Positions 1-12,128 of a stretch of 64,000 nt of DNA are shown piece by piece. Position 1 is the first letter of the stretch. Each line of letters begins with the position of its first letter. The DNA comes from Larix kaempferi (taxonomy: Eukaryota; Streptophyta; Pinopsida; Pinales; Pinaceae): NCBI GenBank assembly GCA_027924585.1, contig BSBM01000186.1, forward strand, positions 7,316,001-7,380,000, written 5' to 3'. The notes under the pieces were generated by a model. That model ran no database searches, was not told where the DNA came from, and saw nothing but the letters and a program-made list of their open reading frames with translations. The translations under genes were made by a program, and so were the position numbers.

Positions 1-60
1 ACAAATTTAATACACACAATATACAAGTGAATATCTTGCGAAGTTACAAATACATCAACA
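1..60 (-). repeat. Terminus of an LTR related to the LTRs of element B
   Basis: The last ~30 bases, ending in AAATACATCAACA, closely match the right end of both LTRs of element B (4010-4660 and 10494-11132), which end in ATATACATCAACA. This is probably the outer end of a B-family copy lying to the left of the window. Its partner end and target duplication are out of view, so a solo LTR is equally possible. Confidence 0.45.
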
Positions 61-74
61 TTATTTACAAGGAT

Positions 75-440
75 CTAACACTTGGGTTTAGCTTCAAAAG
101 ACATGGGACAAGACACTAATCTACCATTTACTGTACATTTAAACAACATTTTACTATTATCAAAAGAAACAGGATTGACTATGGTTAAAAATTCTAATCC
201 TAGAATGAAATCTTCTTTTATATTGTCTAACCTATTTAAGGACATAACTTCTTGCAAAACTTCATTTTTTATTGGGAAGTCTGGAACTCTTCCAAGATGC
301 TATACAGAAGTTCCTTCAATTGATACGTCATGATCAAAATTATTTTCCCAATAAAATGATGGTATGGAGCCTCCTTTTGCTAAGTTCATCTGGCATCCTG
401 AATCTATCATACAGTCTAGATGATATTACTTGAACTCTGG
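75..440 (-). pseudogene. Aspartic protease-like fragment, possibly from an endogenous caulimovirid
   Basis: Reading leftward from about 420, the frame shows an aspartic protease active-site motif (MIDSGCQMNLAKG), then a Pro-Ser-Phe-Tyr-Trp segment and a downstream ILGLEFL motif. Asp-Ser-Gly followed by Cys rather than Ala-Ser, with a nearby Tyr-Trp, is more like plant pararetrovirus proteases than Ty3/gypsy ones. The frame contains one internal stop and then runs open to 75. Reverse transcriptase would be expected to the left, outside the window. The family assignment is inferred from motif style. A divergent LTR-element protease is the main alternative. Confidence 0.4.
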
Positions 441-599
441 AGGGAAGAACTAGAATTTTATATACAATTTAGGACTAGTAAATAATCCCAGAGGTTCTAT
501 ATTTGAAGTAGGAAATAGAGTATGTCCTTCTTTTTCTTCTTTTGATGAGCTTTCTTCTTCACTAATATGAGGTGTGCTTCTAGATATGGGGCTCTTGAG

Positions 600-2820
600 A
601 GCTTATTCATAGGATTCACACATATCTTCTTCTGAGGACTAATCTTGCTCTCTTATTGTCACTCCTATCATTCCTTTTAGCTCTATTATTTCCTTAACTA
701 TATTTTTTAAAGAGTTTTTTTCTTCTTTGATTTGCAATATGAGCATATTTTATGTCTTTCCTAAATTTTTGTCTCTCTACATGGAGATCGGGATAATATT
801 TATACAACTCTAATGGGTTATAGAATGTTGGATTCATGCTGATACTAGGAGAGGAAGATTCATATTTGTATGGTTGCTTCTCTTTAGCTTTTAGTTGTGC
901 TAAAAGATTACTCTTTTCATATTTTAGTTCTTTCCTTAGAACATACTGATATGCAGGGGTTCTAGGCAATATTTCATCAATTTCAACAATCCTGATATGA
1001 GGAGAATCCTTTGATGTGGAAAAAATATAGAAACAGAATTATGGAGGACCCTCACATCCCCCTAAATTTGCATCCTGATGATAATCAGAAGAGGAGTCAG
1101 AGGATTCTACAGGATCAAATTTATTGAAGGTGGGATCCAATTCATCTAAGTCAGAGGATCCTTCATCTGGGAGAAAACTATTTCTCCTTTAGGACATTAG
1201 TATGCATCAGAGTAGTCAAGATCCCACCAAGCAAGATCTAATTCATCAGAAAACATTATTGCAAGCCGAGGCTTAGATTTCCTCTTAGGGAACTTATTTG
1301 CCTAATGTCCTTTCTTTCCATAAATAAAACATTTCTCTTTATCAGAATGGCTAGAGCGTTTCTTGATGAATGCCTTTCCTTTATCGAAACTCTTCTTCTT
1401 CTTATATATAAGCTTTATCTGGATTATATCTGTGGGTACTGGTGTAGAAGGGTTTCCCTTCTTTTTCTTGCAACTGCAAAATTCTTTACCAAAGTGTCCT
1501 ATGTTGTGAGATCATAACCCCAATCTGGAATTTTTTCCACATATTTGCAAAAACTATGAGAGTACATGGATGAATGCCTTTTAAAATATCTGGAAACTCA
1601 CCTTTCTAAACGATGCTCTTGCCATGTTTCCATATTAATGAATCCATGTAGTTGGGCAAGAGAGAGACCTTGCAAAGGAATACTTTTATCATTAAGGAAT
1701 TGTTCCACTGCATCTGGAACATGACTAGGGAAAATCCTGAGATAATGTTATAAATATGTCAACTTGTGTGCATTTCCAAAAGAAATAAGAAAATTCTGCA
1801 TATAACAAAAATATTGCTCACTTCTGCTATGATCACAAATTCTAGCAAACATAAACAAATATGCAAGATGTTCAAAATATTAAATTTCTCTTGGACCATA
1901 AAATTCTCTACCTAATGCTTTGAGAATTTGGTCATTTGCATCTTGGGAAGCCAACATTTCATCTCTGGTTTCTTTAGGAATCCATCACCACCATTCATAG
2001 GCCAAACCTAATAGGCCTACTACTAACTGGAGAGCTAGTTGTTGGGAAGTTATATTCTGATACTGAGTTCTTTTATAAATAACCCATTTGCTTAACAACT
2101 AGATAGTTGTCTTAATCTCATCCCTCGATTGACATTGGATGTTCAAGACAACCTATTCTGGAATTTGGGAAATAAGGCTATTGATTTCAATGATGCCGAA
2201 ATGGAATCTATGAGAAGGAGCAGAAGAGGCAGAGGCATCATGCATTACCTCATCAAAAGTAGGAGGAGGAGGTTATGTAAGTGGACTAGAATCTAGATGA
2301 GAAGAAGATCCATCCTGGAGTGGAGAATTTTCATTTTTGGAAATGTCATTGGAACAAGATATCGTTCAAGGAGATATTTTGTCATTTTCTTAAATTGAGA
2401 GACTAGATATTGTATTTCATTGAATTCTTCTTCATCGTGTCCAAAGGTAAACTCTAGTCTAGTATGTTCTTCTTGAATACTCATCATACCAAATGGGTAA
2501 CTTCTGGCATGTTTCTTATTCTCTTTATGACCTCTAGAAGCAATCTCTAGAGCATACTAACTAACAGACTTAATCTTTTTCTCTAAGATTTGGGTTTTAA
2601 TGAAGAGTTTTCCCAAAACATATAAGCGTTGTTCTAGCTTGTATGCAATGGTAAATATAGCATTCTTTATTTCATCATAATCATGTAAGAAATGATCAAT
2701 AAGATCCATCTTATTTCTAAGCAAAGTGATTTGCTCATGTTCTTCATTGGCCTTTTGTTTTAAGAGGAGGATATCACGAGCCATATCATATAGATTCTGA
2801 GGTGTTAAGTGATGTTGCAT
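600..2820 (-). pseudogene. Degenerate capsid/gag-like region upstream of the protease fragment
   Basis: Several open stretches on the same strand as the protease fragment are broken by stops and frameshifts (2820-2557, 2487-2293, about 1990-1500, 1310-1000, 969-694). The first is helical and charged, like a coiled coil. Near 1310 a Cys/His motif resembles a zinc knuckle (CFIYGKKGH followed by a basic Lys/Arg run), and an acidic Ser/Asp-rich stretch follows it. The order charged helix, capsid-like part, zinc knuckle, acidic tail, protease is what a caulimovirid coat-protein region or an LTR-element gag would show. No open frame spans the region, so it is not functional. I could not identify a movement protein. 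Confidence 0.35.
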
Positions 2821-3249
2821 ATTGCCATAATTTGCTTGATTTCATTTGAGACATTTTCGGATATAGAAGAGGACCTATGAGTGCAGAGGTGAAAGTTGTG
2901 CAAGTATTTGAGTCGAGGTTTTTGCATCCTGTTTGCTTGCACTTATTGTGACCTTGGATACGAAAAACTAATAGCTCAAGTGTAACAAGAAGTAAGTGGT
3001 GTATGCTCTCCCTCTATGCTTAGTGCGATAAGTTGGGAACAAAATCTTGTTGATCTTCTAGTGTGTCATCTGTGATGATATTCGCCATCTGAAGACAATC
3101 ATACATAGTATATTGTGTCAAAACCCTCCCTAGCCACCAAGAGCCGATAAGTTTCCATAGAAATCCTGGGGCAATTACCTTGAAGCCACTAGTTTATCCA
3201 TTGGATTCTACCCATGTGTGACGCACTTAGAAAATGTGCTACTCTGAAA
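2821..3249. other. No recognisable gene
   Basis: No convincing frame on either strand. It separates the pararetrovirus-like relic from the reverse transcriptase fragment of element A. Confidence 0.5.
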
Positions 3250-4009
3250 GGTTTGTGTGTTAAATTCAGAGTCCAAAGTTTTTTTAGTGATTGAGTATTT
3301 GTTTTTTGATTGGGAGTTCTAAATCTGAGCCTATCCTTGGATTTGTGTTATCAGAGCTGATCCTTGGAGTTGTGGGAGTCTTTGTTCTATGATTGGTAGT
3401 TCTAAAGTCGATCACCAGAAATTCATAATGACCTTCATGAGTTAAGAATGTGTTTTTTTGGAATTCTTCATCCTTCATTCTAATCTGATGATACCAAGAG
3501 TGAAGATCCAACTTTGTGAAAAAAACTGCTCCCTGTAATTCATCAAACAATTTATCAATGACATGAATGGGAAACTTATCTTTAATGGTAATTTTGTTGA
3601 GCTCTCTATAATTTGGACACATACGCCATGATCCATCTAGCTTGTGTACCATTACCACTAGTGCATATTAAGAAATTTGGATAGGTCTAATTTTGCTAGC
3701 CTCTAACATTTCTTTGACCATATGCTCAATTCCACTCTTCTAGCCATAGAGGTATATTTAAGGTCTGATGTTAGGAAGAAGACTTCCTAAAATTAAGTGA
3801 ATACCATTATCAAAATCTTGAGCAGGTGGAAGACCATTCGAAATATCTTAAAATATCTTGGAATGCTTATTAGTGACCCTTTGGAGATCTGGGGAAATAG
3901 GAGGATTAGATGTTTGAACATCTAATGAGCATAATTGTGCATTTACACCTTGATGTCCCTTTTTAATCAATTTTCTTATACCATTAGAGCTTATCACCTT
4001 GCTTGGTTT
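3250..4009 (-). pseudogene. Ty3/gypsy element A, second part: linker and start of reverse transcriptase
   Basis: The minus-strand frame continues the protease of element A, which resumes on the far side of nested element B at 11138. It runs through a linker into the first half of a chromovirus-type reverse transcriptase: VMVHKLDGSWRMCPNYREL, then ITIKDKFPI and the FFTKLDLHSWYHQIRM block. Similarity ends near 3410, before the YxDD catalytic motif. A stop lies near 3670, so the enzyme is dead. The rest of RT, RNase H and integrase are missing. The style is that of the Tekay/Del group of Ty3/gypsy, by recollection of the family. Confidence 0.8.
4005..4009. repeat. Target-site duplication GGTTT, left copy (element B)
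   Basis: GGTTT lies directly before the left LTR and again at 11133-11137 after the right LTR. The interrupted protease frame of element A lines up across the two copies. Confidence 0.85.
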
Positions 4010-4660
4010 TGTTAAATTTTCAGAATTTACTTCAATATGATCTAGGATCTTAACTGAGAGAACAACATGTACAGCATATCTACAGCATATCAATCATGGA
4101 GACAATAATGCAAGCACACAAGAGACACAAAGGTTTACTTGGGGAAAACCATAAAGGTGAAAAACCCCAATAACTTCCTCAGAGATAGATAGAGCAATGA
4201 TACAACCCAACCATAAGAGATAGACATATCCTAGCAGCAGATCCTCCTCCTCCATAAGTGCACCACTCCTCCTTGAGTGCATGAGTGAGAAGTGAGTGAT
4301 CAAATAGAGTGCCTCCCGCACTCTATTTATGCTTGACTTGACTTTCCTTTTACCTAACTCATGTAGGCTCGAACTTAACCACATAACATAATGCTGGCTG
4401 GGCTGACCCCCAATAGGGTGGTCTAATAACCCTTCAACCCACATGGACGACCCCCAATAGGGTGGTCTAATAACCCTTTGACCCGCATGACCTATACAGG
4501 GCCGACCCCAACAAGGTGGTCTAATAACCCATCAAATATAAGTTACGACACTTACAATATAAATGACGACACTTCCGTATAGAGGAATAATACGATCTAT
4601 ATAGGAGTACATACAACATACATATATGAAATACATTCCGAAGTTACATATACATCAACA
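4010..4660 (-). repeat. 3' LTR of element B
   Basis: It begins TGTTAAATTT and ends CATCAACA. The match to 10494-11132 runs over its whole length. A 12-bp duplication around 4070-4090 (TATCTACAGCA repeated) explains why this copy is longer. Confidence 0.88.
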
Positions 4661-4671
4661 CTCCCTCTTAA
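4661..4671 (-). promoter_or_regulatory. Polypurine tract of element B
   Basis: CTCCCTCTTAA on the + strand is TTAAGAGGGAG on the element's strand, directly inside the 3' LTR. It is the expected second-strand primer and nearly matches the tract of element F. Confidence 0.7.
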
Positions 4672-4918
4672 CTAGGAAGGTATTTCTCAGCACAGGTCTT
4701 CTAGCACAAGTCTTCTTCTTTGGATCATCGTCACTGGATAATCGTTATCGAGACATCATCATCGTCACTGCTGCTGCTAGCTCAATCAATCTCTGAATCT
4801 ACTCATCATAGGAAGTTCTACAGAGCCAGTCCTTTTTCATACTGGATGTAGGCCCACCACCTGTAGGTCTTCATCATCACTAGCCATACTGTGGAATCCT
4901 CAGGACTTATTACGTGTG

Positions 4919-5424
4919 TCACAAAACCTCGAAAGAGCATCCCAGGCTGTTACGAGCACACAGCTCTACCTATAGGATCTCCTAGGGCACCAAATTACAT
5001 GTGACCTCACCATAAAACCTCGGAAGAGCATCCCAGGATGTTACGAGCACACAACTCTACCTATAGGATCTCCCAGGGCAACGAATTACATGTGGTCATA
5101 GCAAAACCTCGTAAGAGCATCCCAGGACTGATTACGGGCACACAGTCCAACCTATCGGATCTCCCAGGGAACCAAATTATATGCCATAGGACAAAACCTC
5201 AAAAGAGCATCTGCCAGATATCCCAGGGCACCGAATTACATGCCATAGGAAAAACCTCGAAAGACTATCTGCAGATCTCCCAGGGCACCGAATTATATGT
5301 CCTTCCAGAGAAAAACCTCGAAAGAGCATTTGCCAGATATCCCAAGGCACCGAATTACATGCCATAGGCAAAACCTCAAAAGACTATCTGCAAATCTCCT
5401 AGGGCACCGGATTACATGCTCATC
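4919..5424. repeat. Tandem array of ~90-bp and ~59-bp units inside element B
   Basis: Three long units start near 4919, 5008 and 5098. Four shorter units start near 5189, 5248, 5309 and 5367. All carry AAAACCTC..AAGA..AT near the start and CAGGGCACC(G)AATTA near the end. The short units look like long units with an internal deletion that then spread. The small ORFs here are by-products of the repeats. Confidence 0.8.
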
Positions 5425-5478
5425 TGCACAACCTGATCCACGACCATAGAGTATCAACCTGATACTCATCATACATCA

Positions 5479-5840
5479 TCCTGATGTACCCATGATCATC
5501 CTGATCATCATCACTGCAACATCCTGCTGCATGTCATCTGGAGCAACATCCTGAAGCTCGTCATCCATGATCATCCTGATCATCATCACTGTAACATCCT
5601 GTTGCATGTCATCTGGAGCAACATCCTGAAGCTCGTCATCCATGATCATCCTAATCATACAATGCATCTACCTGATGCATACCAAGTATCTACCTGATAC
5701 ATATCATCATACATGATCCTCCTAATCATACAATGTATCCACCTGATACAAATACAAATACGTGATACATATCACCATACATGATCCACCTGATCATACA
5801 ATGTATCCACCTGATACATGTACAGATACATGGTCCAAGC
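5479..5840. repeat. 74-bp tandem duplication and related GATCAT-rich repeats in element B
   Basis: Two nearly identical 74-bp units contain GCATGTCATCTGGAGCAACA (5492-5653). They are followed by two copies of a segment with CATACAATGTATCCACCTGATACA-like sequence (about 5709-5840). Confidence 0.7.
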
Positions 5841-6090
5841 ATCCAACATGATGCATATACAAAAATACATACACATGATCCAATTGATCATATCCAACAT
5901 CCAACATGATGCATACATATAAATGATCCAACTGATCATATCCAGCATCCAACAGGATGCGTACATATAAATGATCCAACTGATCATATCTAGCATCCAA
6001 CAGGATGTGTACATACAAATGATCCAACTAATCATATCCAACATCCAACATGATGCGTATATACAAATGATCCAACTGATCATATCCAAG
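5840..6090. repeat. 48-bp tandem array in element B
   Basis: CATCCAACA.GATG starts at 5898, 5946, 5994 and 6042, exactly 48 bp apart, with a longer related unit before it at 5840. Each unit contains the palindrome-like pair GATCCAACTGATCATATC. Confidence 0.85.
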
Positions 6091-6198
6091 CAAAAACCAG
6101 AACATCATCCTGATGCTCATTATCTAGCACTTACATCCACAGCCATGTGAAGGATCCTCCTTCCAACATGCTTGGAATGGCTTCAGCAAATGTGTCCA

Positions 6199-7500
6199 TC
6201 ACTTCTTCCTCGAAGTGTCCTCGATATGAAGAATGCCAAGCCTCTCTCTGAAGTACTCGAACTTCACCCTGGCTAGTGGCTTCGTTAGCACATATGCAAT
6301 CTGCTCATCCATTGCAACATACAGGAGCTTCGCAGCTCCTCTTTGCAACATATCCCTGATATAGTGATATTTGATCTCTATGTGTTTCGACCTATCATGA
6401 AACACTGGATTCTCGGACAGCTTCACACAACTCTAGTTATCACAGAAGATACCAGTAGCATCCAACGGGAGATCAAATAGCTGAACATGCTGCAACATAC
6501 TCTGCCTCAGCTGTACTCAGTGCTATGCAGGACTGCTTCCTGCTGAACCAAGAGATCACACCTGATCCTATACTGAAGCAGCACCCAAATGTGCTCTTCC
6601 TATCTGCAGCACTACCTGCTCAATCTGAATCAACATAACCCTGCAGGTTAAACTTTTGATTCACCTCATACTTGAGCCCATAATCCACTGTACGCTTCAG
6701 GTATCTCAGAACATGCTTTACAGCAACCAGGTGAACACTCCTTGGATCTGACTCAATGTATTCACAGCAAAGCAAATGTCTGGTCTCGTGTTCGTCAGGT
6801 ACATCAAGGACCCAATCATCTGACGATACATAGAGACATCAACCGGATCAGATGAAGCATCACATAGAAGCTTCAGATTCGATGCCATAGGTGTGGCCAT
6901 GGCCTTGCAATCCATCATCCCGAACCTCTTCAGGATCTCTACTGCATACTTCCCTTGTCCAAGGAAGATTCCATCTACACTCTGCCACACCTCCATGCCA
7001 AAAACAAATAGTGCATCATCCCCAAGTTATTCATCTCGAACTCGGCAGTAAGCTTCCGCTGCATGTCGGCAATCAATCTATCTTCAGCTGTAACAAATAG
7101 GTTATCTGCATACAAAAGTAGTATCACTGGATTGCCTTCCTCAACCTTGTAGTAAAGGTTGGAATCCGCTTTACTCTTGGTAAAGCCCAAATTGGATAGA
7201 AAGCTTCCTATCCTACCATACCAAGTTCTGCACATATATGATTTCCTATCATGTGTCTCAGAACCAAGTGGTTGCTCCACATACACTTCTTCTTCAACTA
7301 CACCATTCAAGAAAGCTGTCTTGAAATCCATCTGGTGTATCTTCTATTTCATCACTTTTATATTTCTATATGCTACCGTCTGCAGCATGCTTGATCTTGA
7401 TAGATCCATATGGAAGTCACAACAGACTTCCCTTCAGCTCTTGGGACTGCATCCCAAACATCGTTCTTCATGATCGACGGATCATGGCATTCTTCCCGTA
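6199..7500 (-). pseudogene. Element B: Ty1/copia reverse transcriptase and RNase H remains
   Basis: The minus strand reads from about 7331 with MDFKTAFLNGVVEEEVYVEQP, a typical Ty1/copia RT block. The catalytic YxDD motif is degraded to YADN (LLLYADNLFVTAED). Then come the KYAVEILKRFGM and IGSLMYLTNTRPDI blocks near 6718-6960. RNase H follows with SWFSRKQSCIALSTAEAEY near 6510-6600 and KHIEIKYHYIRD at about 6360. The frame ends at 6199. Frameshifts and stops break it at several places, and the altered catalytic motif makes it inactive. Nothing of integrase is visible upstream. Confidence 0.88.
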
Positions 7501-10481
7501 TCCTGGGAACTTCAATATCTTTAATAGATAATTTTGTTGCTGAACAAATGTTGTAGTTCTTCTTTTGTAGGTGATGGCATATGATCTTTCCTACACAACA
7601 AGTTAAATTGCATGATTAGAAAACATCTCATAGTTTTCAGAACAAATTCTTACACATAAAGAAATATGTCATAAAGTCATGCAATTGTCTTATCCAATGC
7701 TTCAATACAACATTTATCCATATCCTCTAACTTTCTAAATTCCTTCCAATCTCTATCAGAACATTGTTAAGAGTGTGCACAACTCCCAACATGTCAGCAA
7801 AGAGGTTTCATTCTAGATAAGTAGCAATGGAATGTTGTACAGTGCCATAGGCCACTTACCCATGCATATTAGTAGTATACTGTTCATCAATGCAATTATT
7901 CTAATATGCATAATACACAACCTAATTCTAGGAACATCAGTATATACATTATTGAATAGTATTATTTAAGAAATGACAATTCAAATACTTATCTTTGTTT
8001 GTTCGTTGGGTGGACTCCCTTTGAGTCTTCGCTTCCTTGCAGGAGCTACTGGAGTCCTAATCTGAAGTAGCTTCTTCTACACCTTTTGATGTGGAATGTA
8101 GAGAGATGGTCAACTCCCTCTGAATATCTGCATCCTTGCAAAAACCACTGGAGTGTACTCCCTCTTGATCTTTGCTTCCTGGATTACTTTTCCTTGAACT
8201 TATATTCATTCTCCATCCCTATGCATGCTTGTTAGTATCACCATTGCGTTATCCTCTAGGTCTCATACGTAATCAAACATTCATTAGTATAATCACAATA
8301 ATCTCAAGCATGTATAGTCATGATCATTTCAAACATAAATAATAAGCATTAGCATTCAAGGTCTATGTAGGATTCTTATGGTTAGTCAAATCATAAGAAA
8401 CATAACATGTCTAAACCTATGACTCTTCGGGTTAGTCATATCATTAATTAAGGTAAGACACATAATATTCATATACCCATGATCATTCAAACTTATCAAT
8501 TCATGAATAATCATTATCAACAACACAACAGTATAAGATCCTAACCCAAGGTAGGATTCTATCTTGATATAGGAAAAACATACCTGGATTAGCATGCTAG
8601 CTAGTTATGTCTAACATACCCGTATAATGTCTTTTGGTTCCCTTCAGTGACTTGTGCTAGTAACCTGCATATCTCATAAGTTAACCATTGTAGAAACAAG
8701 TTATACATACCTCGAAAGTAGATCTTCTATGTGATCCATGACAATGGATGAATCCTTGTCTTCATGTCACCATGATCATATGATTTGTCTTTCTTGGTGT
8801 ACCTTTTATGTCAGCAGACAACATAAACCTCATACAACACCATAATGCATTAGTACAATCATAAGTGTCAACACCCTAACCAATGAATATCTTCTATCAT
8901 GCATTCATAATTTTGTTAAGGTGATACGACAAATCTAAAATCAATATTGTACTAACCATAATAACATGAAGACAAACATACCATAAACTTAATCATGAAC
9001 AAATATCAAAACATACCTCGATGAGTCATACCTGTCGAGATCGCTTGTAATATTCTTATGTAAGGCCTTAGCCTCATCTCCCTCTGAAACAGGAACTTCT
9101 TCACTTATGCAGGTGACCAATCCATCTTCTTCTAGGATTAACCCAATCCACTTGATTTGCAAGAACTGGACCTGGAGCTAGATATGGGTTTGTCAGAGAA
9201 ACCCCAAAAATTCAAAGTTTGAATTTCAAACTTTCGAAAGGATAGAAATATGCACCTTGATGAGCTGATCAAACTGGTATATTCAGAATTTGAAAACTGC
9301 AAAGTTTCACTCCTCAATTTTTCCTTTGAAACTTCCAGATTCACTGGACATGACCCTGAAATGGGGTTTGATGAAGCCCACTCTTTTTCCCAATCAAAAG
9401 GTTTGATCCAAAGCTCTAAGATTCTATTTTTCTGAGGAGCTTCCAGCCGTGGTCACAGATTTCAAAAATTCCCATTTTTACAGAAGCCCTAATTTTCCAC
9501 TTTTCTGATCAAAGTCCCGAACTAGGGTCTGATCAAGCCCGGCCTTCTTCCCAACCAAAAATTCTGATATTGGTCTCTAAATTTCTATTTTGATGAGTAG
9601 CATCCAACCGTTGTCTCCGATTACAAAAATTCCAACTTTCTCCGAAGCCCTAAATTCCAGAAGCCATGAAGGAAGGTACTCAAAAATAATTCTGTTTTGA
9701 CAGAAATATGTACCTGATTGTTTCTGGTGTAACTCTGAACTTTTCGATCCATAGGATCTGAAAAAGTTTCCTGAGATAGCTTGACCTGTTATCTTTCCAT
9801 CCTGATAGGTCTGACCTCAATTGGATTCTCTGAGAGAGAGTTATGCCAAGTGTTGCAACGTGATCTGTTTTGGGATATACAGGAGAGCGAACTTGTACGG
9901 CATGCCATGTGTCACTATTTGAACTTAGGCCTTTGACAAATTTTCCTGAGATATCTTGCCCTATTATCTTTCCCTCCTGATAGGTCTGACCTCAATTGGA
10001 CTCTCTGAGAGATATTTATGCCAAGTGTCGCAACGTGACCTGTTTATGGGATAATACAGGAGAGCGAACTTGTATGGCATTCCATGTGTCACTGGTTCAA
10101 CTTCGGCCTCTGAAAAAGTTTCATGACATAGTACAGTCTGTGTAATACCTGTCACTTTTTATGAAATTTCATTTGGAGATTCCTAGCCCAAGTTATGACC
10201 TTTTTCCCAAGGTCACCTGATTTTGACTTAGATCTAGAAGAGGCAGAAACCCTATATTGTACAGATCATAAATCCCAAAGTACAACGAATTAGAGGTTTT
10301 CCTTTGGACAAAAGGTACATGGGGATGTAATCTTCGACCTATAAACATTTCAGATCCGAAAACTTTGTAAAAATGGATTTATAGCGAAAGTGCTACGATG
10401 ACTGGTTTTTGCTATATCAAGCCCTAGCATCGTAAGTGCAACAAGTGTCATACATGCCATATCATGCCTTCTTTCAGGCTA
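7501..10481. other. Internal region of element B without recognisable coding sequence
   Basis: Gag, protease and integrase should lie here but no such frame is visible. The stretch has short ORFs only. Two adjacent ~180-bp segments (about 9757-9929 and 9930-10110) are duplicates sharing GATAGGTCTGACCTCAATTG and CAGGAGAGCGAACTTGTA. A similar weaker duplication of TCTGATCAAG..CCTTCTTCCCAA-type sequence lies at 9350-9640. The region was either replaced by unrelated sequence or has decayed beyond recognition. Confidence 0.55.
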
Positions 10482-10493
10482 GCTCTGATACCA
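10482..10493 (-). promoter_or_regulatory. Primer-binding site of element B (initiator Met tRNA)
   Basis: GCTCTGATACCA on the + strand is TGGTATCAGAGC on the element's strand, complementary to the 3' end of plant initiator Met tRNA. It abuts the 5' LTR at 10494. Confidence 0.88.
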
Positions 10494-11132
10494 TGTAAAA
10501 TTTTCAGAATTTACTTCAATCTGATCTAGGATCTTAACTCAGAGAACAACATGTACAGCATATCAATCATGGAGACAATAATGCAAGCACACAAGAGACA
10601 CAAAGATTTACTTAGGGAAAACCATAAAGGTGAAAAACCCCAATAAATTCCTCAGAGATAGATAGAGCAATGATACAACCCAACCATAAGAGATAGACAT
10701 ATCCTATCAGTAGATCTCCTCCTCCATAAGTGCACCACTCCTCCTTGATTGCATGAGTGAGAAGTGAGTGATCAAATAGAGTGCCTCCCGCACTCTATTT
10801 ATACTTGACTTGACTTGCCTTTTACCTAACTCATGTAGGCTAGAACTTAACCACATAACATAATGCTAACTGGGCCGACCCCCAATAGGGTGGTCTAATA
10901 ACCCTTCGACCCACATGGCCGACCCCCAATAGGGTGGTCTAATAACCCTTTGACCCACATGACCTATACAGGGCCGACCCCAACAAGGTGGTCTAATAAC
11001 CCATCAAGTATAAGTTACGACACTTACAATATAAATGATGACACTTCCGTATAGAGGAATAATACCATCTCTATAGGAGTACATACAAAATACATAAATG
11101 AAATACATTCCGAAGTTACATATACATCAACA
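10494..11132 (-). repeat. 5' LTR of element B
   Basis: TGTAAAATTT to CATCAACA, 639 bp, colinear with 4010-4660. It contains a clean TATA box on the minus strand at 10796-10803 (TATAAATA), which is mutated in the other LTR. Confidence 0.88.
10796..10803 (-). promoter_or_regulatory. TATA box in the 5' LTR of element B
   Basis: TATAAATA on the minus strand, inside the LTR on the side from which the element would be transcribed. The 3' LTR has a one-base change at the same place. Confidence 0.55.
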
Positions 11133-11137
11133 GGTTT
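11133..11137. repeat. Target-site duplication GGTTT, right copy (element B)
   Basis: Matches 4005-4009. Confidence 0.85.
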
Positions 11138-12128
11138 CCATGTGATGCCATTTAACTCATATTCCTTTCCTTCCCATAAAAATTTCATGAAAAGATTCTG
11201 AAAATTAAAAGCCACGGTTCCCAATGATTGTAACCATTGAACTCCTAAGACAACATCTTCACCTCCCATTGGAATAGCAATCATTGGACTATTCAATAGA
11301 TATTCCCTCATAGTAATATTCATATTATGGAATTTCCCCGAGCAATTGATAGTTCCTCCATATGCAATCATTACTTGAAACTCTGGTGCTGGATATACAA
11401 AGCAATTGAGAACTTTGACTAATTTACAGTGAATGAAATTATGAGTACTACCATAATCAATCGACATTGTTACCTTTTTCTTTTTGATATATCCTTCAAT
11501 CTTGAGAGTTTGCAGAGTTCTAATTCCAGCCAATGCATGACCGGATATGGTGGGAGTAATCTCTTCAGAAGTAATCTCTTCTATTTGTTCATCTTGAGAA
11601 GGTTCTTATTCTTTTGCTCCTTCCTCTTCACAATCTATGTAGAATAATGTATTCCTGCCACACTTATGTCCCTTACTATTCTTGCTGTCACAATTAAAAC
11701 ATATACCTTTGTCTCTTCTTTCATCTAGTTGTTGAGATTTCAACCTTTGAGGTGTGTTAGAAGAAGGAACATAATTCTCTCTATATGTGCTGGAGGCGGT
11801 CCTTCTAGTAGTCATCGCCATAATTTTACTTTCAATTTTCCTTATCAAACTAAAAGCATTATCCAATGATTTAGGTTCAAGGATATGTATATCATGTTGA
11901 ATATTATCCTTTAAAGTACCCATAAAGAGATCCAACAAATTATCTTTTGAAATATTCTTCACTCTAAGACTTAACTTATGAAAATGCTTGATGTGCTCTG
12001 TAACTAGACCTTTTTGTTTGAGATTTATCAACTAACTAAAGAGAGTGTTGCTATTAATATCGTCGTAATGTGTAATCAATTATTTCGTGAACATCGAACA
12101 AGAGATAATAGAGTCCATTTTATGGTCA
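11133..12128 (-). pseudogene. Ty3/gypsy element A, first part: C-terminal gag and protease
   Basis: From 12128 leftward the frame shows the end of a chromovirus-type gag: LFMGTLKDNIQHDI, then a zinc knuckle CFNCDSKNSKGHKC at about 11690. A protease follows with the active-site region changed to IDYGSTHNF (about 11460), where Ser of the usual Asp-Ser-Gly is Tyr, and later VLGVQWLQSLG. The frame reaches ITWKP at 11137 and then continues at 4009 beyond element B. The N-terminal gag is cut off at 12128, where the LTR of element C begins. Several stops are present and the changed active site implies no activity. Confidence 0.85.

Larger units (their letters stand above)
4010..11132 (-). mobile_element. 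Element B: nested, internally decayed Ty1/copia LTR retrotransposon
   Basis: Two LTRs (651 and 639 bp) flank a minus-strand internal region. A primer-binding site for initiator Met tRNA lies at 10482-10493 and a polypurine tract at 4661-4671. Only RT and RNase H relics are recognisable (6199-7500). Gag, protease and integrase are not visible in 7501-10480. The LTRs differ by a 12-bp duplication and scattered substitutions, so the insertion is not recent. It sits inside the gag-pol frame of element A with a 5-bp target duplication. The 3' non-coding part carries several tandem repeat arrays. Confidence 0.88.

Noticed and set aside
4919-6090. CRISPR-like regular repeats
   Set aside because: The units are adjacent tandem repeats without unique spacers, inside a plant retrotransposon.
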